Positions 18,997 through 28,417 are shown, numbered from the stretch's first letter. The stretch is 64,000 bases of DNA from Cellulophaga sp. 20_2_10 (GCF_023476645.1 NZ_JAMCOJ010000004.1:310001-374000), one strand, 5' to 3'. The notes: a model not told the origin generated them from the letters alone. Numbers and translations are program-made.

Positions 18997-20397
18997 TTAT
19001 TGAAAGATAAGACGTTCCCTTTCTCCTTTTTCATTGACCATAGTTATACTTGTGTATCCATATTTGCCAATAGCACTAAAAAGATTTTTAGCATCATAAA
19101 CATTTTTAATTTCTTTTTTTCCTACAGCAATTAATACTTTGCCTTCTAGGTTGTACATACGGTATAGTTCAGGTACTCCTATAATTTTCACCCCATTTTT
19201 GGTTTTAAATTTTTTGCGATCTTTATCATTAAGGTTTTTTACCTCTAAGCCAAGTCCTTCTATAATAATAGTTTGTCTTTCTTTTAGTATAACAGGTTTT
19301 ATGATTTCTTCATCATCTCTTTTAATTGCTATTTGTATCGTGTCTCCAGGTCTTTTGGATGATAAATATCCGTTTAAGTCTGCTAGTTTGTGAATTTCAA
19401 CTTCATCAGTTTTTTTAATAATATCACCACTTTGTAAGCCGCCTTCAAATGCACCAGAATCTTCGGTTACATCTTCAATATAAACACCATCTACTTCATT
19501 TAAACCGTTGTCTAATGCGTATCTAGAGTTTACTTTAGGTGTGGTTATGCCTAAAATACCGTCTAAGACATTACCGTATTCAATAATATCGTCTACAACT
19601 TTCTTAGCTATATTACTAGGTACAGCAAAAGAATAGCCTACATAAGAACCTGTTCTAGATGTAATAGCAGTGTTTATACCTATAAGATCTCCGTTTGTGT
19701 TTACTAGTGCGCCACCACTATTACCTGGGTTAACAGCAGCATCAGTCTGTATAAAAGATTGCGACTTATTATTCATATCCAAATTACGAGCTTTTGCACT
19801 TACAATACCAGCTGTGACTGTAGAAGTCAAATTAAAAGGATTACCTACGGCTAAAACCCACTCGCCAACTTTAGCATTGTTACTATCGCCAAAAGCCAAA
19901 TAAGGTAATTTCTTTTTTGCATCAATCTTTATAAGAGCAATATCTGTATTAGGGTCTGTACCTATTAATTCTGCAACGTAAGTTTTGTTATTATTTAAGG
20001 TAACTTGTAATTGTGTAGCGTTATCTATGACGTGGTTATTAGTTACTATGTAGCCATCTTCAGAAATTATAACACCAGAACCCGTACCAACTTCTGGTTT
20101 TGCGGTCACATTTTGTCCGTAAAAGAATTTAAGAACGCGATTCTGTTCTTCGTTTATAGATACATTTTTAACGTGTACAACGGCGTTTACAGTATTCTCT
20201 GCTGCGGTTGTAAAATCTACTTCGTTTATACCTGCACCTTTATAAGAAACTGGCATATTACTAGTTGTAAAAGTAGACGCGCTAGAATCTTGTGCTATAA
20301 TATGATAATTCTGCTTTTCTAAAAATAATTTATATGCTCCTAATGTAATTGCTCCTGCAAGTATAGAAACGACTAGTAAACCTGTTATCTTTTTCAT
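18997..20397 (-). CDS. htrA: HtrA/DegP-family serine protease
   Basis: 466 residues from the ATG at 20397 (another ATG lies two codons upstream). An N-terminal signal or anchor helix (6-24) sends it to the periplasm. The trypsin-like domain (about 85-265) has the triad His in TNNHVID, Asp in NTDIALIKI and Ser in GNSGGALVN. One clear PDZ domain follows (about 285-375, YIEDVTEDSGAFEGGLQSGD) and a second divergent one lies at the C-terminus. It degrades or refolds damaged envelope proteins. Single-gene unit with a terminator. Confidence 0.94.
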   Translation of the reverse strand: MKKITGLLVVSILAGAITLGAYKLFLEKQNYHIIAQDSSASTFTTSNMPVSYKGAGINEVDFTTAAENTVNAVVHVKNVSINEEQNRVLKFFYGQNVTAKPEVGTGSGVIISEDGYIVTNNHVIDNATQLQVTLNNNKTYVAELIGTDPNTDIALIKIDAKKKLPYLAFGDSNNAKVGEWVLAVGNPFNLTSTVTAGIVSAKARNLDMNNKSQSFIQTDAAVNPGNSGGALVNTNGDLIGINTAITSRTGSYVGYSFAVPSNIAKKVVDDIIEYGNVLDGILGITTPKVNSRYALDNGLNEVDGVYIEDVTEDSGAFEGGLQSGDIIKKTDEVEIHKLADLNGYLSSKRPGDTIQIAIKRDDEEIIKPVILKERQTIIIEGLGLEVKNLNDKDRKKFKTKNGVKIIGVPELYRMYNLEGKVLIAVGKKEIKNVYDAKNLFSAIGKYGYTSITMVNEKGERERLIFQ

Positions 20398-20502
20398 AAT
20401 CATTCAATATATTAACATTTTCGAAAGTAAAATTATCAATTTTATATTTTAAAAGATTGAATTTAACGTCTTTTTAACTGCTAAAAAAACCTTAACAAAT
20501 TA

Positions 20503-20510
20503 TATATTTG
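20503..20510 (+). promoter_or_regulatory. -7 promoter box of dapF
   Basis: Perfect TATATTTG ending 5 bases before the dapF ATG at 20516, so the transcript should start at or next to the start codon. The upstream GTG at 20510 overlaps this box and cannot be the start. Confidence 0.6.
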
Positions 20511-20515
20511 TGACT

Positions 20516-21289
20516 ATGCAAATTACATTTTATAAATATCAGGGTACAGGAAACGATTTTGTAATGATTGATAACAGATTATTGACCTTTCCTAAACAAA
20601 ATATAGAGCTAATAAATAAATTATGCGACCGTAGATTTGGTATAGGTGCAGATGGCTTAATTTTATTAGAGAATGATGAAAACTTAGATTTTAAAATGGT
20701 CTATTACAATGCAGATGGTAACGAGAGTACTATGTGTGGTAATGGCGGAAGATGTCTTGTGGCTTTTGCTAATTTCTTAGGTGTTGTAAAAGATAAAGCT
20801 ACGTTTAATGCTGTAGATGGTTTGCATAATGCGACTATAAAGGACGGTATTGTAAGTCTACAGATGATAGATGTTGCAGAGATAAAGCAAAAAGATAGTT
20901 ATTCTTTTTTAGATACAGGCTCTCCACATCATGTGCAATTGGTTTCTAATGTGGCCGACTTTAATGTTTTTGCTGAAGGGAAAAAATTAAGATATGGATT
21001 GTATGGTGCAGCAGGTAGCAATATAAATTTTGTTGCTAAAAATGATAAAGGTTTTACGGTGCGTACATACGAAAGGGGAGTAGAAGACGAAACTCTATCT
21101 TGTGGTACTGGTGTTACTGCTGTTGCTTTGGCAATGCATAAAACAGGAAGTACAACAGATACTGTTATACCAATTAAAGCTATGGGTGGCGATCTAGAAA
21201 TAAGTTTTGAGCCCACTAACGAAGGTTATAAAAGTATCTTTTTAACAGGGCTGGCAACGCTGGTTTTTAAAGGTGAAATTGAATGCTAA
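20516..21289 (+). CDS. dapF: diaminopimelate epimerase
   Basis: 257 residues from the ATG at 20516. Converts LL- to meso-diaminopimelate for lysine and peptidoglycan synthesis, without cofactor, by two cysteines: Cys74 in MCGNGGRC and Cys196 in SCGTGV. The N-terminus MQITFYKYQGTGNDFVMID is typical. Start chosen because the promoter box lies right before it. Overlaps the next gene by 7 bases, forming the operon dapF-GNAT-mltG. Confidence 0.97.
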   Translation: MQITFYKYQGTGNDFVMIDNRLLTFPKQNIELINKLCDRRFGIGADGLILLENDENLDFKMVYYNADGNESTMCGNGGRCLVAFANFLGVVKDKATFNAVDGLHNATIKDGIVSLQMIDVAEIKQKDSYSFLDTGSPHHVQLVSNVADFNVFAEGKKLRYGLYGAAGSNINFVAKNDKGFTVRTYERGVEDETLSCGTGVTAVALAMHKTGSTTDTVIPIKAMGGDLEISFEPTNEGYKSIFLTGLATLVFKGEIEC

Positions 21290-21807
21290 ACTTAAAAGGA
21301 GAGCGTATTTATTTACGAGCAATAGAACCTAACGATTTAGATTTCTTATATCAACTAGAGAATGATACCGGAATTTGGGAAATTAGTGGTACAATAGCGC
21401 CGTATGCTAAACATATACTAGAGTTATATTTAGAAAACGCATATAAAGATATTTACGAAGCCAAGCAATTGCGTTTGTGTATTTGTGACATAGAAGATAA
21501 TGTAATAGGTCTTGTAGATTTATTTGATTTTGATCCGGCAAACAGAAAAGTAGGTTTAGGTATAATTGTATCTGAAAAAAAGAAAAGAAATAAAGGTATT
21601 GGTGCAGAGGCTTTAGACTTGGTTTGCTCTTATGCTTTTAGTGCTTTGCATGTGCATCAAATTTATGCTAATGTTTTAGATGATAATGAAGCAAGTAAAC
21701 ATTTATTTAAAAAATTAGGTTTTGATGCTGTTGGAATAAAAAAAGATTGGATTTTTACCAACGGAAATTTTAAGAATGAAATATTGTATCAAAAGATAAA
21801 TAACTAA
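21283..21807 (+). CDS. GNAT family N-acetyltransferase (RimJ/RimL type)
   Basis: 174 residues. The N-terminus GERIYLRAIEPNDLDFLYQLEN is the RimJ/RimL-like form, and the acetyl-CoA loop is seen in KRNKGIGAEAL (about 106-116), followed by ANVLDDNEASKHLFKKLGF. Transfers an acetyl group from acetyl-CoA; acceptor unknown (spermidine-, ribosomal-protein- or antibiotic-type are all possible). Start overlaps dapF and the stop overlaps the mltG start by one base, so translation is likely coupled. Confidence 0.92.
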   Translation: MLNLKGERIYLRAIEPNDLDFLYQLENDTGIWEISGTIAPYAKHILELYLENAYKDIYEAKQLRLCICDIEDNVIGLVDLFDFDPANRKVGLGIIVSEKKKRNKGIGAEALDLVCSYAFSALHVHQIYANVLDDNEASKHLFKKLGFDAVGIKKDWIFTNGNFKNEILYQKINN

Positions 21808-22850
21808 TGTATATAAAAAAGATTTTAATAGCAGTTTTACTAATAGGCTTAGTTGGTTGCAGTGTATTTGCTTATATGGTTTATGGTGTGTTTTTTACAC
21901 CCAACACCAATTTTAATAATAATGAGGCTTATGTTTATATTAAGTCTACAGATAAATATGCAGATGTAAAGGAGCAATTAACTCCTTTACTTAAGAATAT
22001 CAAAGATTTTGAATCTGCAGCGCAACGTAAGGGCTATACTTCTAATATTAAGTCTGGAAAATACGGTATTAAAAAGGGAATGAACAATAACCAGATTATT
22101 GGTGCTTTGCGTAGAGGTAATATTCCAGTAAAGGTTTCTTTTAACAACCAAGAAAGAATAGAGGATTTGGCGGGTAGAATTTCTGTACAGATAGAGGCAG
22201 ATAGCTTGTCTTTGTTAAATGCATTTAATGATGCTGAATTTTTAAAAGCAAATAACTTTACTAAAGATAGCAGACTGGCTATGTATATACCTAATAGTTA
22301 TGAGTTTTATTGGAATACATCTGCAGAAGGGTTTAGAGATAAAATGTTAAAAGAATACCAAACATTTTGGAATGCCAATCGTAAAGCAAAAGCAAAGGCT
22401 TTAGGGTTAACTGAGGATGAAGTTGTAACTCTTGCTGCCATTGTACATAAAGAGACTGTAAAAGTAGATGAAAGGCCTAGAGTTGCTGGTGTGTATTTAA
22501 ATAGATTAAGAAAAGGAATGTTATTGCAGGCAGATCCTACTGTTATTTATGCATTAAAATTACATCAGAATAACTTTCAGCAAATTATAAAACGAGTACT
22601 ATATAAAGACTTGGAATTAAAGTCGCCATACAATACATATATGTTTACGGGTTTGCCACCAGGACCAATTGCAATGCCAGATATTTCTGCTATAGATGCG
22701 GTGCTAAATTCGGAAAAACACGACTATTATTATTTTGTTGCTAACGTAGAAAACTTTGGGTATCACAAGTTTGCGAAGAATTTATCGCAACATAACCGAA
22801 ATAAAGAGCAGTATATCCGATGGATAAACAAGCAAAAAATTAACAGATAG
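21807..22850 (+). CDS. mltG: endolytic peptidoglycan transglycosylase MltG
   Basis: 347 residues. An N-terminal membrane anchor (about 5-27), LysM-like region (about 40-105), then the YceG catalytic domain. The catalytic Glu is in AAIVHKETVKVDE, followed by VYLNRLRKGMLLQADPTV, YNTYMFTGLPPGPI and the end motif YYYFVAN. It cuts nascent glycan strands in the periplasm and so sets their length. Third gene of the dapF operon, linking precursor synthesis to wall assembly. Confidence 0.95.
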   Translation: MYIKKILIAVLLIGLVGCSVFAYMVYGVFFTPNTNFNNNEAYVYIKSTDKYADVKEQLTPLLKNIKDFESAAQRKGYTSNIKSGKYGIKKGMNNNQIIGALRRGNIPVKVSFNNQERIEDLAGRISVQIEADSLSLLNAFNDAEFLKANNFTKDSRLAMYIPNSYEFYWNTSAEGFRDKMLKEYQTFWNANRKAKAKALGLTEDEVVTLAAIVHKETVKVDERPRVAGVYLNRLRKGMLLQADPTVIYALKLHQNNFQQIIKRVLYKDLELKSPYNTYMFTGLPPGPIAMPDISAIDAVLNSEKHDYYYFVANVENFGYHKFAKNLSQHNRNKEQYIRWINKQKINR

Positions 22851-22934
22851 TCACTTTATCCGTTAATTGGTGTCGAATATCTTAAAAATCTCATCTTTTA
22901 TGCTTTTTTAACATTCTTAGAACAATATGAGGAG

Positions 22935-22942
22935 TAAATTTG
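22935..22942 (+). promoter_or_regulatory. -7 promoter box of the lysozyme-like gene
   Basis: Perfect TAAATTTG, about 70 bases upstream of the ATG at 23013, giving a 5' UTR of roughly 65 bases. Confidence 0.5.
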
Positions 22943-23012
22943 CACCCGAGAAATTTAAGCAGCCTTAATATTAATTTAATATTAAACCGTTAGTCTTAAG
23001 AAATAAAACTAT

Positions 23013-23666
23013 ATGAGAAAGTGGATTAGTAAATTAATCCCCCTAATCATGATTTTTATTTTAACGAGTTTTAGTTACAATATAATGGTTCCTAGTACGG
23101 CTAAAGTAACGTTACCTAAGACACTTAAGATAAATGAACCTACTGAGGTTTTGTACCCCAAATACAAAACTACTATAGATGATGATGAAATGCTGAGTGT
23201 TAATCCACCTTTTTTAGGAGATTCTTACACGGCATTTAAAGAAGCTCTTGCATTTAAAGAGTCTCAGGGAGATTATTTTGTAATAAACACGTTAGGGTAC
23301 TTAGGAAAGTATCAGTTTGGAGCAGAGACACTGCAGTTACTAGGAGTTACAAATGTGACGTCCTTTTTAAGAAATCCAATCTTGCAAGAGAAGGTATTTT
23401 ATACCAACTTGTCTAGAAATAAATGGATTTTGCGTAGAGATATTAAGCGATTTGCAGGTCGTAAAATAGCTGGATTAGATATTACCGAATCTGGAATTTT
23501 GGCAGCAGCCCATTTGGCGGGTCCAGGAAACGTAAAGAAATTTTTACGTTCTAGAGGTACACGTACAGTGCAAGATGCATACGGTTCTAGTATTAGTTAT
23601 TACATGAAAATTTTTGCAGGTTACGATGTATCTGTTGTAAAACCAGTAAGAAACCCAAGAATTTAA
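23013..23666 (+). CDS. lysozyme-like, probable murein-active exported protein
   Basis: 217 residues with an N-terminal hydrophobic signal or anchor (about 7-22). The central domain (about 68-190) looks like a lysozyme or transglycosylase-like fold: AFKESQGDYFVINTLGYLGKYQFG contains a Glu-Ser pair typical of lytic transglycosylase active sites, followed by LAAAHLAGPGNVKKFL. Likely acts on peptidoglycan; activity is inferred. Follows the mltG operon with its own promoter and a strong terminator. Confidence 0.8.
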   Translation: MRKWISKLIPLIMIFILTSFSYNIMVPSTAKVTLPKTLKINEPTEVLYPKYKTTIDDDEMLSVNPPFLGDSYTAFKEALAFKESQGDYFVINTLGYLGKYQFGAETLQLLGVTNVTSFLRNPILQEKVFYTNLSRNKWILRRDIKRFAGRKIAGLDITESGILAAAHLAGPGNVKKFLRSRGTRTVQDAYGSSISYYMKIFAGYDVSVVKPVRNPRI

Positions 23667-23682
23667 AAGTACTACATAATTT

Positions 23683-23717
23683 AAAAAGCCTAACAATTTT
23701 ATTTGTTAGGCTTTTTT
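23683..23717. terminator. bidirectional Rho-independent terminator
   Basis: AGCCTAACAA (23687-23696) pairs with TTGTTAGGCT (23703-23712), with A-run before and long T-run after. It separates the convergent lysozyme-like and RsmI-like genes. Confidence 0.9.
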
Positions 23718-24437
23718 TTATGAATGAAAAATAAAAATTGTTGGTCTTTTATTTAGATCGATGTTTATTTTTTTCCACTCTGCTACCGTATTTGTTGCTA
23801 TTTGCTCTGTAGGGAGTGTTATGTCTGTTGCAATACATAAAAGCGTTTGGCTGCTTAGTGTTTTTAAGAACTCGGCGAGTAGCTTATCATTTCTGTAAGG
23901 TGTCTCTATAAAAATCTGTGATTGATTTAATTCTTTAGAAATACGCTCCATTTTTTTTATGGTAGACTTTCTTTCGCCATCATCTATTGGTAAGTAGCCA
24001 TTAAAGGCAAAACTTTGGCCATTTAATCCGCTAGCCATTAAAGCAAGAAAGATAGAAGAAGGTCCTACTAAAGGGACTACTTGTATTTTTTTCTGATGTG
24101 CAATTTTAACAACTTCTGCTCCTGGATCTGCAATACCAGGGCAGCCCGCTTCTGATATTATTCCAATATTATAGCCTTCTAAGCAAGGGTTTAAAAAACT
24201 AGGAATACTTAATGGATCTGTAAACTTGTTTATTAATTCTATGTGTAAACTTGGTTGAGATTTTCCGGAGCTTATCTTTTTTATAAATCTTCTGGCTGTT
24301 TTCTCATTCTCTACTATATAGTAGTCTATGTTTTCTATAGCTCGTTTAATAGAAATTGGCAATACTTCTAATGGTTCGTTGTCACCTAAGGTTGTAGGTA
24401 TTAAGTATACTTTTCCTATTTTGGTTGTATTATCCAT
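23718..24437 (-). CDS. SAM-dependent methyltransferase, RsmI-like (tetrapyrrole methylase fold)
   Basis: 239 residues. Tetrapyrrole-methylase fold: GKVYLIPTTLGD at the N-terminus, ISEAGCPGIADPGAEVVKIA and PLVGPSSIFLALMASGLNGQSF. RsmI methylates the ribose of C1402 in 16S rRNA; Bacteroidota often have this shorter variant, and ISEAGCPGIADPG is close to the RsmI motif, but the N-terminus differs from classic RsmI, so the exact target is uncertain. Overlaps the phosphatase gene by 8 bases. Confidence 0.87.
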   Translation of the reverse strand: MDNTTKIGKVYLIPTTLGDNEPLEVLPISIKRAIENIDYYIVENEKTARRFIKKISSGKSQPSLHIELINKFTDPLSIPSFLNPCLEGYNIGIISEAGCPGIADPGAEVVKIAHQKKIQVVPLVGPSSIFLALMASGLNGQSFAFNGYLPIDDGERKSTIKKMERISKELNQSQIFIETPYRNDKLLAEFLKTLSSQTLLCIATDITLPTEQIATNTVAEWKKINIDLNKRPTIFIFHS

Positions 24438-24900
24438 TAGTTTGCTGTTCTTTAATCGTTTTAGCTATATTGCTACAGGCTTGGTCTATTAGTTTGTAAA
24501 CATCTTCAAAACCACTGTCTCCTCCATAATAAGGATCTGGAACTTCAGTAATTTTTGTGTCTATGTGGTTAAGTAAAAGTTTTACTTTGGCTATTTGTTC
24601 TTTGTTGTGGGCTTGGGCAATTACATTGTCGTAATTACTTTTGTCCATAACATAGATAGTGGTAAACTCTTCAAAATCTGCATTTGTAAATTTTCTACAA
24701 ACTTGTCTGCTTATGTCTATGTTGTATTTTTTAGCCACAGCAATAGATCTAGGATCAGGGGCGTTACCTATGTGGTAGCCAGCAGTACCGGCAGAATCTA
24801 CAAAAGTTGCATTGGGGTTAACCTTATTTTTAAGGATCCCTTCAGCCAATGGTGACCTACAGATATTTCCAAGGCAAACCATTAGTATTTTTGTTTTCAT
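24430..24900 (-). CDS. low-molecular-weight protein-tyrosine phosphatase
   Basis: 156 residues. The phosphate-binding loop CLGNICR (Cys9-Arg15) lies at the N-terminus and the general acid in DPYYGG near residue 122, the full set for this family. Cytoplasmic. It dephosphorylates phosphotyrosine or small phosphoesters; no dedicated kinase gene is nearby. It lies 9 bases after dnaA on the same strand and overlaps the next gene. Confidence 0.93.
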   Translation of the reverse strand: MKTKILMVCLGNICRSPLAEGILKNKVNPNATFVDSAGTAGYHIGNAPDPRSIAVAKKYNIDISRQVCRKFTNADFEEFTTIYVMDKSNYDNVIAQAHNKEQIAKVKLLLNHIDTKITEVPDPYYGGDSGFEDVYKLIDQACSNIAKTIKEQQTNG

Positions 24901-24909
24901 CTTAAAAAG

Positions 24910-26334
24910 TTAAGAGAATTTTTTAGTAAGATCTTCTATATATTTACGAAACTGTTTATCTGTTTCTGCTAAATTATCTACAGTTTTACAAGCGTGTAAT
25001 ACCGTAGCGTGGTCTCTTTTTCCTATTTGAGAACCAATACTAGCTAAAGATGCTTTTGTAAACCTCTTTGCAAAGAACATTGCTAATTGTCTAGCTTGTA
25101 CAATATGTCTTTTCCTTGTTTTAGATTGTAATGTAGAAACATCCATTTCAAAATAATCTGAAACTACTTTTTGTATGTAGTCTATAGATACTTCTCTTTT
25201 TGTGTTTTTTACAAATTTTTCTACAATCTGTTGTGCAAGTTCAATTGTAATTTCTTTTTTATTAAAAGAAGATTGAGCTATTAAAGAAATAACAGCGCCT
25301 TCTAATTCCCTGATGTTAGATTTGATGTTTTTAGCAACATAATCTATAATTTCTTCAGGCATTTCTACACCATCTCTGTAAAGCTTATTCTTTAAAATAG
25401 AAACTCTAGTTTCGTAATCTGGTGTTTGTAACTCAGCAGATAACCCCCATTTAAATCTTGATAACAAACGTTGTTCTATATCCTGCATATCTACAGGAGC
25501 CTTATCAGATGTTAAGATTACCTGTTTTCCATTTTGGTGTAAATGGTTAAAAATATGAAAGAAAACATCCTGTGTACCAGACTTACCAGAAAGGAATTGT
25601 ACATCATCAATAATTAAGATATCTATTAATTGATAGAAATGAATAAAATCATTTCTTGTATTCTTTTTAACAGATTCTATATATTGTTGTGTAAATTTTT
25701 CAGCAGAAATATATAAAACAGTTCTTTCTGGGTATTTGTCTTTTATTTCTACGCCAATAGCATGTGCTAAATGCGTTTTACCTAAACCTACACCACCAAA
25801 TATTAATAGTGGATTAAAAGAAGTTCCTCCAGGTTTATTAGCTACTGCCATACCAGCAGATCTAGCTAATCTATTAGAGTCACCTTCTAAAAAGTTATCA
25901 AAATTATAGTTAGGGTTTAGTTGAGATTCAATTTTTATATTTCTAATACCAGGAATAACAAACGGATTTCTTAATTCTGGATTTTTAGATTTTATAGGAA
26001 CATCTAATTCTTGTGCAGAAACGGTGCTTCTGTTAGAACTAGGTATTTTTTCAGTAAATGGTTCTCTATTACCGTATGTGTTTTCCATTCTAATAATGTA
26101 AACCAACTTAGCATTTTCTCCTAATTCTTTTGTAAGAGATACTTTTAGTAGTTTAACATAGTGCTCTTCAAGCCATTCGTAAAAGAATTTACTAGGCACT
26201 TGAACGCTTAAAGAATTATCGGATAATTTAACGGGTTTTATAGGTTCAAACCATGTTTTGAATGCTTGGGGTTGAATGTTGTCTTTGATGAAAGACAAAC
26301 AATTATTCCATACTGATTCTGCAGTAACACTCAT
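24910..26334 (-). CDS. dnaA: chromosomal replication initiator protein DnaA
   Basis: 474 residues. N-terminal interaction domain (1-85), variable linker (90-140), AAA+ domain with Walker A GGVGLGKT (180-187) and Walker B LIIDDVQFLSG, and the C-terminal DNA-binding domain with the signature RDHATVLHACKTV (about 445-457). It melts the origin in its ATP form. The flanking sequence shows no cluster of DnaA boxes, and neighbours such as dnaN or rpmH are absent, so the origin need not be here. Confidence 0.98.
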   Translation of the reverse strand: MSVTAESVWNNCLSFIKDNIQPQAFKTWFEPIKPVKLSDNSLSVQVPSKFFYEWLEEHYVKLLKVSLTKELGENAKLVYIIRMENTYGNREPFTEKIPSSNRSTVSAQELDVPIKSKNPELRNPFVIPGIRNIKIESQLNPNYNFDNFLEGDSNRLARSAGMAVANKPGGTSFNPLLIFGGVGLGKTHLAHAIGVEIKDKYPERTVLYISAEKFTQQYIESVKKNTRNDFIHFYQLIDILIIDDVQFLSGKSGTQDVFFHIFNHLHQNGKQVILTSDKAPVDMQDIEQRLLSRFKWGLSAELQTPDYETRVSILKNKLYRDGVEMPEEIIDYVAKNIKSNIRELEGAVISLIAQSSFNKKEITIELAQQIVEKFVKNTKREVSIDYIQKVVSDYFEMDVSTLQSKTRKRHIVQARQLAMFFAKRFTKASLASIGSQIGKRDHATVLHACKTVDNLAETDKQFRKYIEDLTKKFS

Positions 26335-26537
26335 TATTTGATAATCTTTTTTTTGGTTAGTATTTTTGTTCTCGCTGTAAGAAAATGGGAAATATTGACT
26401 CTCTTATCAGGGGAGGCAAATATGTGAACAAAATTCCTAAAAAAAAAATCAATTACTATTGAATTTGAAGTTTTTTTTTCGCATGTTGCATACTCAATAT
26501 TTACATCCTTTAAATATATAATTTTTGATTCAATATT

Positions 26538-26948
26538 ATGCATAAAAATGAAATTTCTTTTACAGTAAGATATAGTGAAACAGACCAGATGGGAGTTGTA
26601 TATCACGGTAATTATGCACAATACCTAGAGCTTGGGAGGTTAAGCTGGTTAAGGGATTTAGATGTTTCTTACAAAAAAATGGAAGAGAGTGGTATTATTT
26701 TGCCAGTAATTTCTTTACAAATTAATTTTAAGAAATCTGCTTTGTATGACGACCTTCTTACGGTGGTTACAAAACTAAAAAAAACACCTTCTGTTAAGAT
26801 AGAATTTGATTACGAAATTTATAATGAAAAGAAAGAACTTTTAGTAACTGCAAATACCGTATTGGCTTTTTTAAATAAGGAGACAAAAAGACCAATTAAG
26901 TGTCCAGATTATGTTTTAGAAAAGATAAAAGATTATTATGATTTTTAA
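26538..26948 (+). CDS. acyl-CoA thioesterase, YbgC/4HBT hot-dog family
   Basis: 136 residues. Hot-dog fold signature RYSETDQMGVVYHGNYAQYLELGR, with the catalytic Asp in ETDQMG and the conserved HGNY. It hydrolyses acyl-CoA thioesters; chain length unknown. Divergent from dnaA across a 200-base AT-rich gap; its last 4 bases overlap the convergent YigZ gene. Confidence 0.92.
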   Translation: MHKNEISFTVRYSETDQMGVVYHGNYAQYLELGRLSWLRDLDVSYKKMEESGIILPVISLQINFKKSALYDDLLTVVTKLKKTPSVKIEFDYEIYNEKKELLVTANTVLAFLNKETKRPIKCPDYVLEKIKDYYDF

Positions 26949-27553
26949 GATTCAATTTTAATATACTGCATGGTATTAAAGATGTTAAAAATTTCATCTG
27001 CTTTTGTTTTTCTTACGGAGATAATATAGCTACAACTTGCTTCCAATTTTTGAGATAAAATATCTAAGTTTTTTTGTTTTATTACACGCATTACACTGTT
27101 CATATCCTTATACTCAAAAGTAATTTTATAATGTTGTGTTATAATTTTCTTTTTAATTGTAGCTTCTTCTAGTGCAATTTGCGCAGCTGTTTTGTATGCG
27201 CTAATTAAACCTCCAACACCAAGTTTTGTACCTCCAAAGATACGTGCAACAGCAATTAGTACATTGGTGACATCAAAAGCTTGTATTTGCCCGTAAATAG
27301 GGAGTCCGGCGGAGTTATTTGGTTCCCCATCGTCGTTTGCTCGGTACCGTACGGTATCTGTACCTAATTGCCATGCATAGCAAACGTGGTTTGCTGTGTG
27401 GTGTTTCTTTTTTAGATCTTCAATTATTGGTTTTACATCATCTTCACTTGTAATAGGGAATACGTAACCAAAAAATTTACTTTTTCTATCTTTATATAAA
27501 ATCTCAGGTCCAGGTGCGTCTACAGTTAAATAAGTGTCTTTCTCTTTACTCAT
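26945..27553 (-). CDS. YigZ/IMPACT family protein
   Basis: 202 residues. The UPF0029 (IMPACT) N-terminal domain is clear: SKFFGYVFPI, HTANHVCYAWQLG, NDDGEPNNSAGLPIYGQI and NVLIAVARIFGGTKLGVGGLISAY; a C-terminal DUF1949-like domain follows. IMPACT relatives bind nucleic acids or regulate translation, but the bacterial role is not established. It starts 1 base after the EamA transporter gene on the same strand. Confidence 0.92.
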   Translation of the reverse strand: MSKEKDTYLTVDAPGPEILYKDRKSKFFGYVFPITSEDDVKPIIEDLKKKHHTANHVCYAWQLGTDTVRYRANDDGEPNNSAGLPIYGQIQAFDVTNVLIAVARIFGGTKLGVGGLISAYKTAAQIALEEATIKKKIITQHYKITFEYKDMNSVMRVIKQKNLDILSQKLEASCSYIISVRKTKADEIFNIFNTMQYIKIES

Positions 27554-27554
27554 A

Positions 27555-28415
27555 CTACATTGCCATTAAAATTATGCTGCATATTGCAAGTCCAATACCA
27601 ATCCAATTTTTAGAACTTAGTTTTTCTTTAAAAAATAGTATACCAATTACTGTAGTTAATAGAACTATGGCAACATTGTTTATTGTAAAAATAGATGCAT
27701 TTGTAAAATTAGACTCTCCTAATGCCTTTATTAGGTAGTAAATTGAAAAAAAGTTAGGTATGCCAAGGAATATTCCTGCAACTACATTTTTTAAATCTAC
27801 TTTTATCGGTTGTTTCTTTGTCTTGATTAGAATAAATAGTATACCCAATATACCAGCAATTAAAAATGTAAATGAAGAGAATAGGGGAATTTCTACCTCG
27901 CTAACATAGGCTTCTTTTAAGTATTTAAGACTTATGTCTATAGTTCCAGAACCTGTAAATACAAGAAACGGTAGAACTAGAGTTTTTGGTTGAAAATTTT
28001 CTTTTCTATTTTTTACAGAAGCAAAGTATACCGCGCATAATGCTAGTAGTATGCCTAGTGCCTTTAAAGGAGTTAAGTGCTCGTTGTATAAGTAAATTCC
28101 ACCAACTACAGGGACTACTAATGACATTTTGGTTGCTACAGAGGCCACAGAAACACCTAATTGCTGAGAGGTTTTTGCCATTACATAAAAGACAACTATA
28201 AAAAGAAAACCAAGAAAAATAGCGCCAATAAACCAAGGCTTTCCCGGTATCTCGCTAATTGTTACGGGACTTTTGTAAAAAAACAAACCAACCAAGCACG
28301 CCACAAAGTAATTGCTAATAATAGCATAAAGTGTCTGTATTTTGTAAGTATGAAAAAGCTTAAAGACGATAAAGATTAAACTAGAGAATAAGATGCTTAA
28401 CACTAAATTAATCAT
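27555..28415 (-). CDS. EamA/DMT-family transporter
   Basis: 286 residues with ten hydrophobic helices in two EamA-like halves. The C-terminal half ends with FTINNVAIVLLTTVIGILFFKEKLSSKNWIGIGLAI, the characteristic EamA pattern. Inner-membrane metabolite exporter or importer; substrate unknown. It is packed between the HAD hydrolase (2 bases) and YigZ (1 base) in one minus-strand unit starting at ribD. Confidence 0.9.
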   Translation of the reverse strand: MINLVLSILFSSLIFIVFKLFHTYKIQTLYAIISNYFVACLVGLFFYKSPVTISEIPGKPWFIGAIFLGFLFIVVFYVMAKTSQQLGVSVASVATKMSLVVPVVGGIYLYNEHLTPLKALGILLALCAVYFASVKNRKENFQPKTLVLPFLVFTGSGTIDISLKYLKEAYVSEVEIPLFSSFTFLIAGILGILFILIKTKKQPIKVDLKNVVAGIFLGIPNFFSIYYLIKALGESNFTNASIFTINNVAIVLLTTVIGILFFKEKLSSKNWIGIGLAICSIILMAM

Positions 28416-28417
28416 AT

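Noticed and set aside
20510-20515. GTG start for dapF at 20510
   Set aside because: The GTG overlaps the -7 promoter box, so it would lie outside the transcript.
26335-26537. Possible chromosomal origin next to dnaA
   Set aside because: The gap is AT-rich but shows no cluster of TTATCCACA-type boxes, and dnaN, rpmH or gidA are not nearby. A GC-skew plot of the whole genome would decide.
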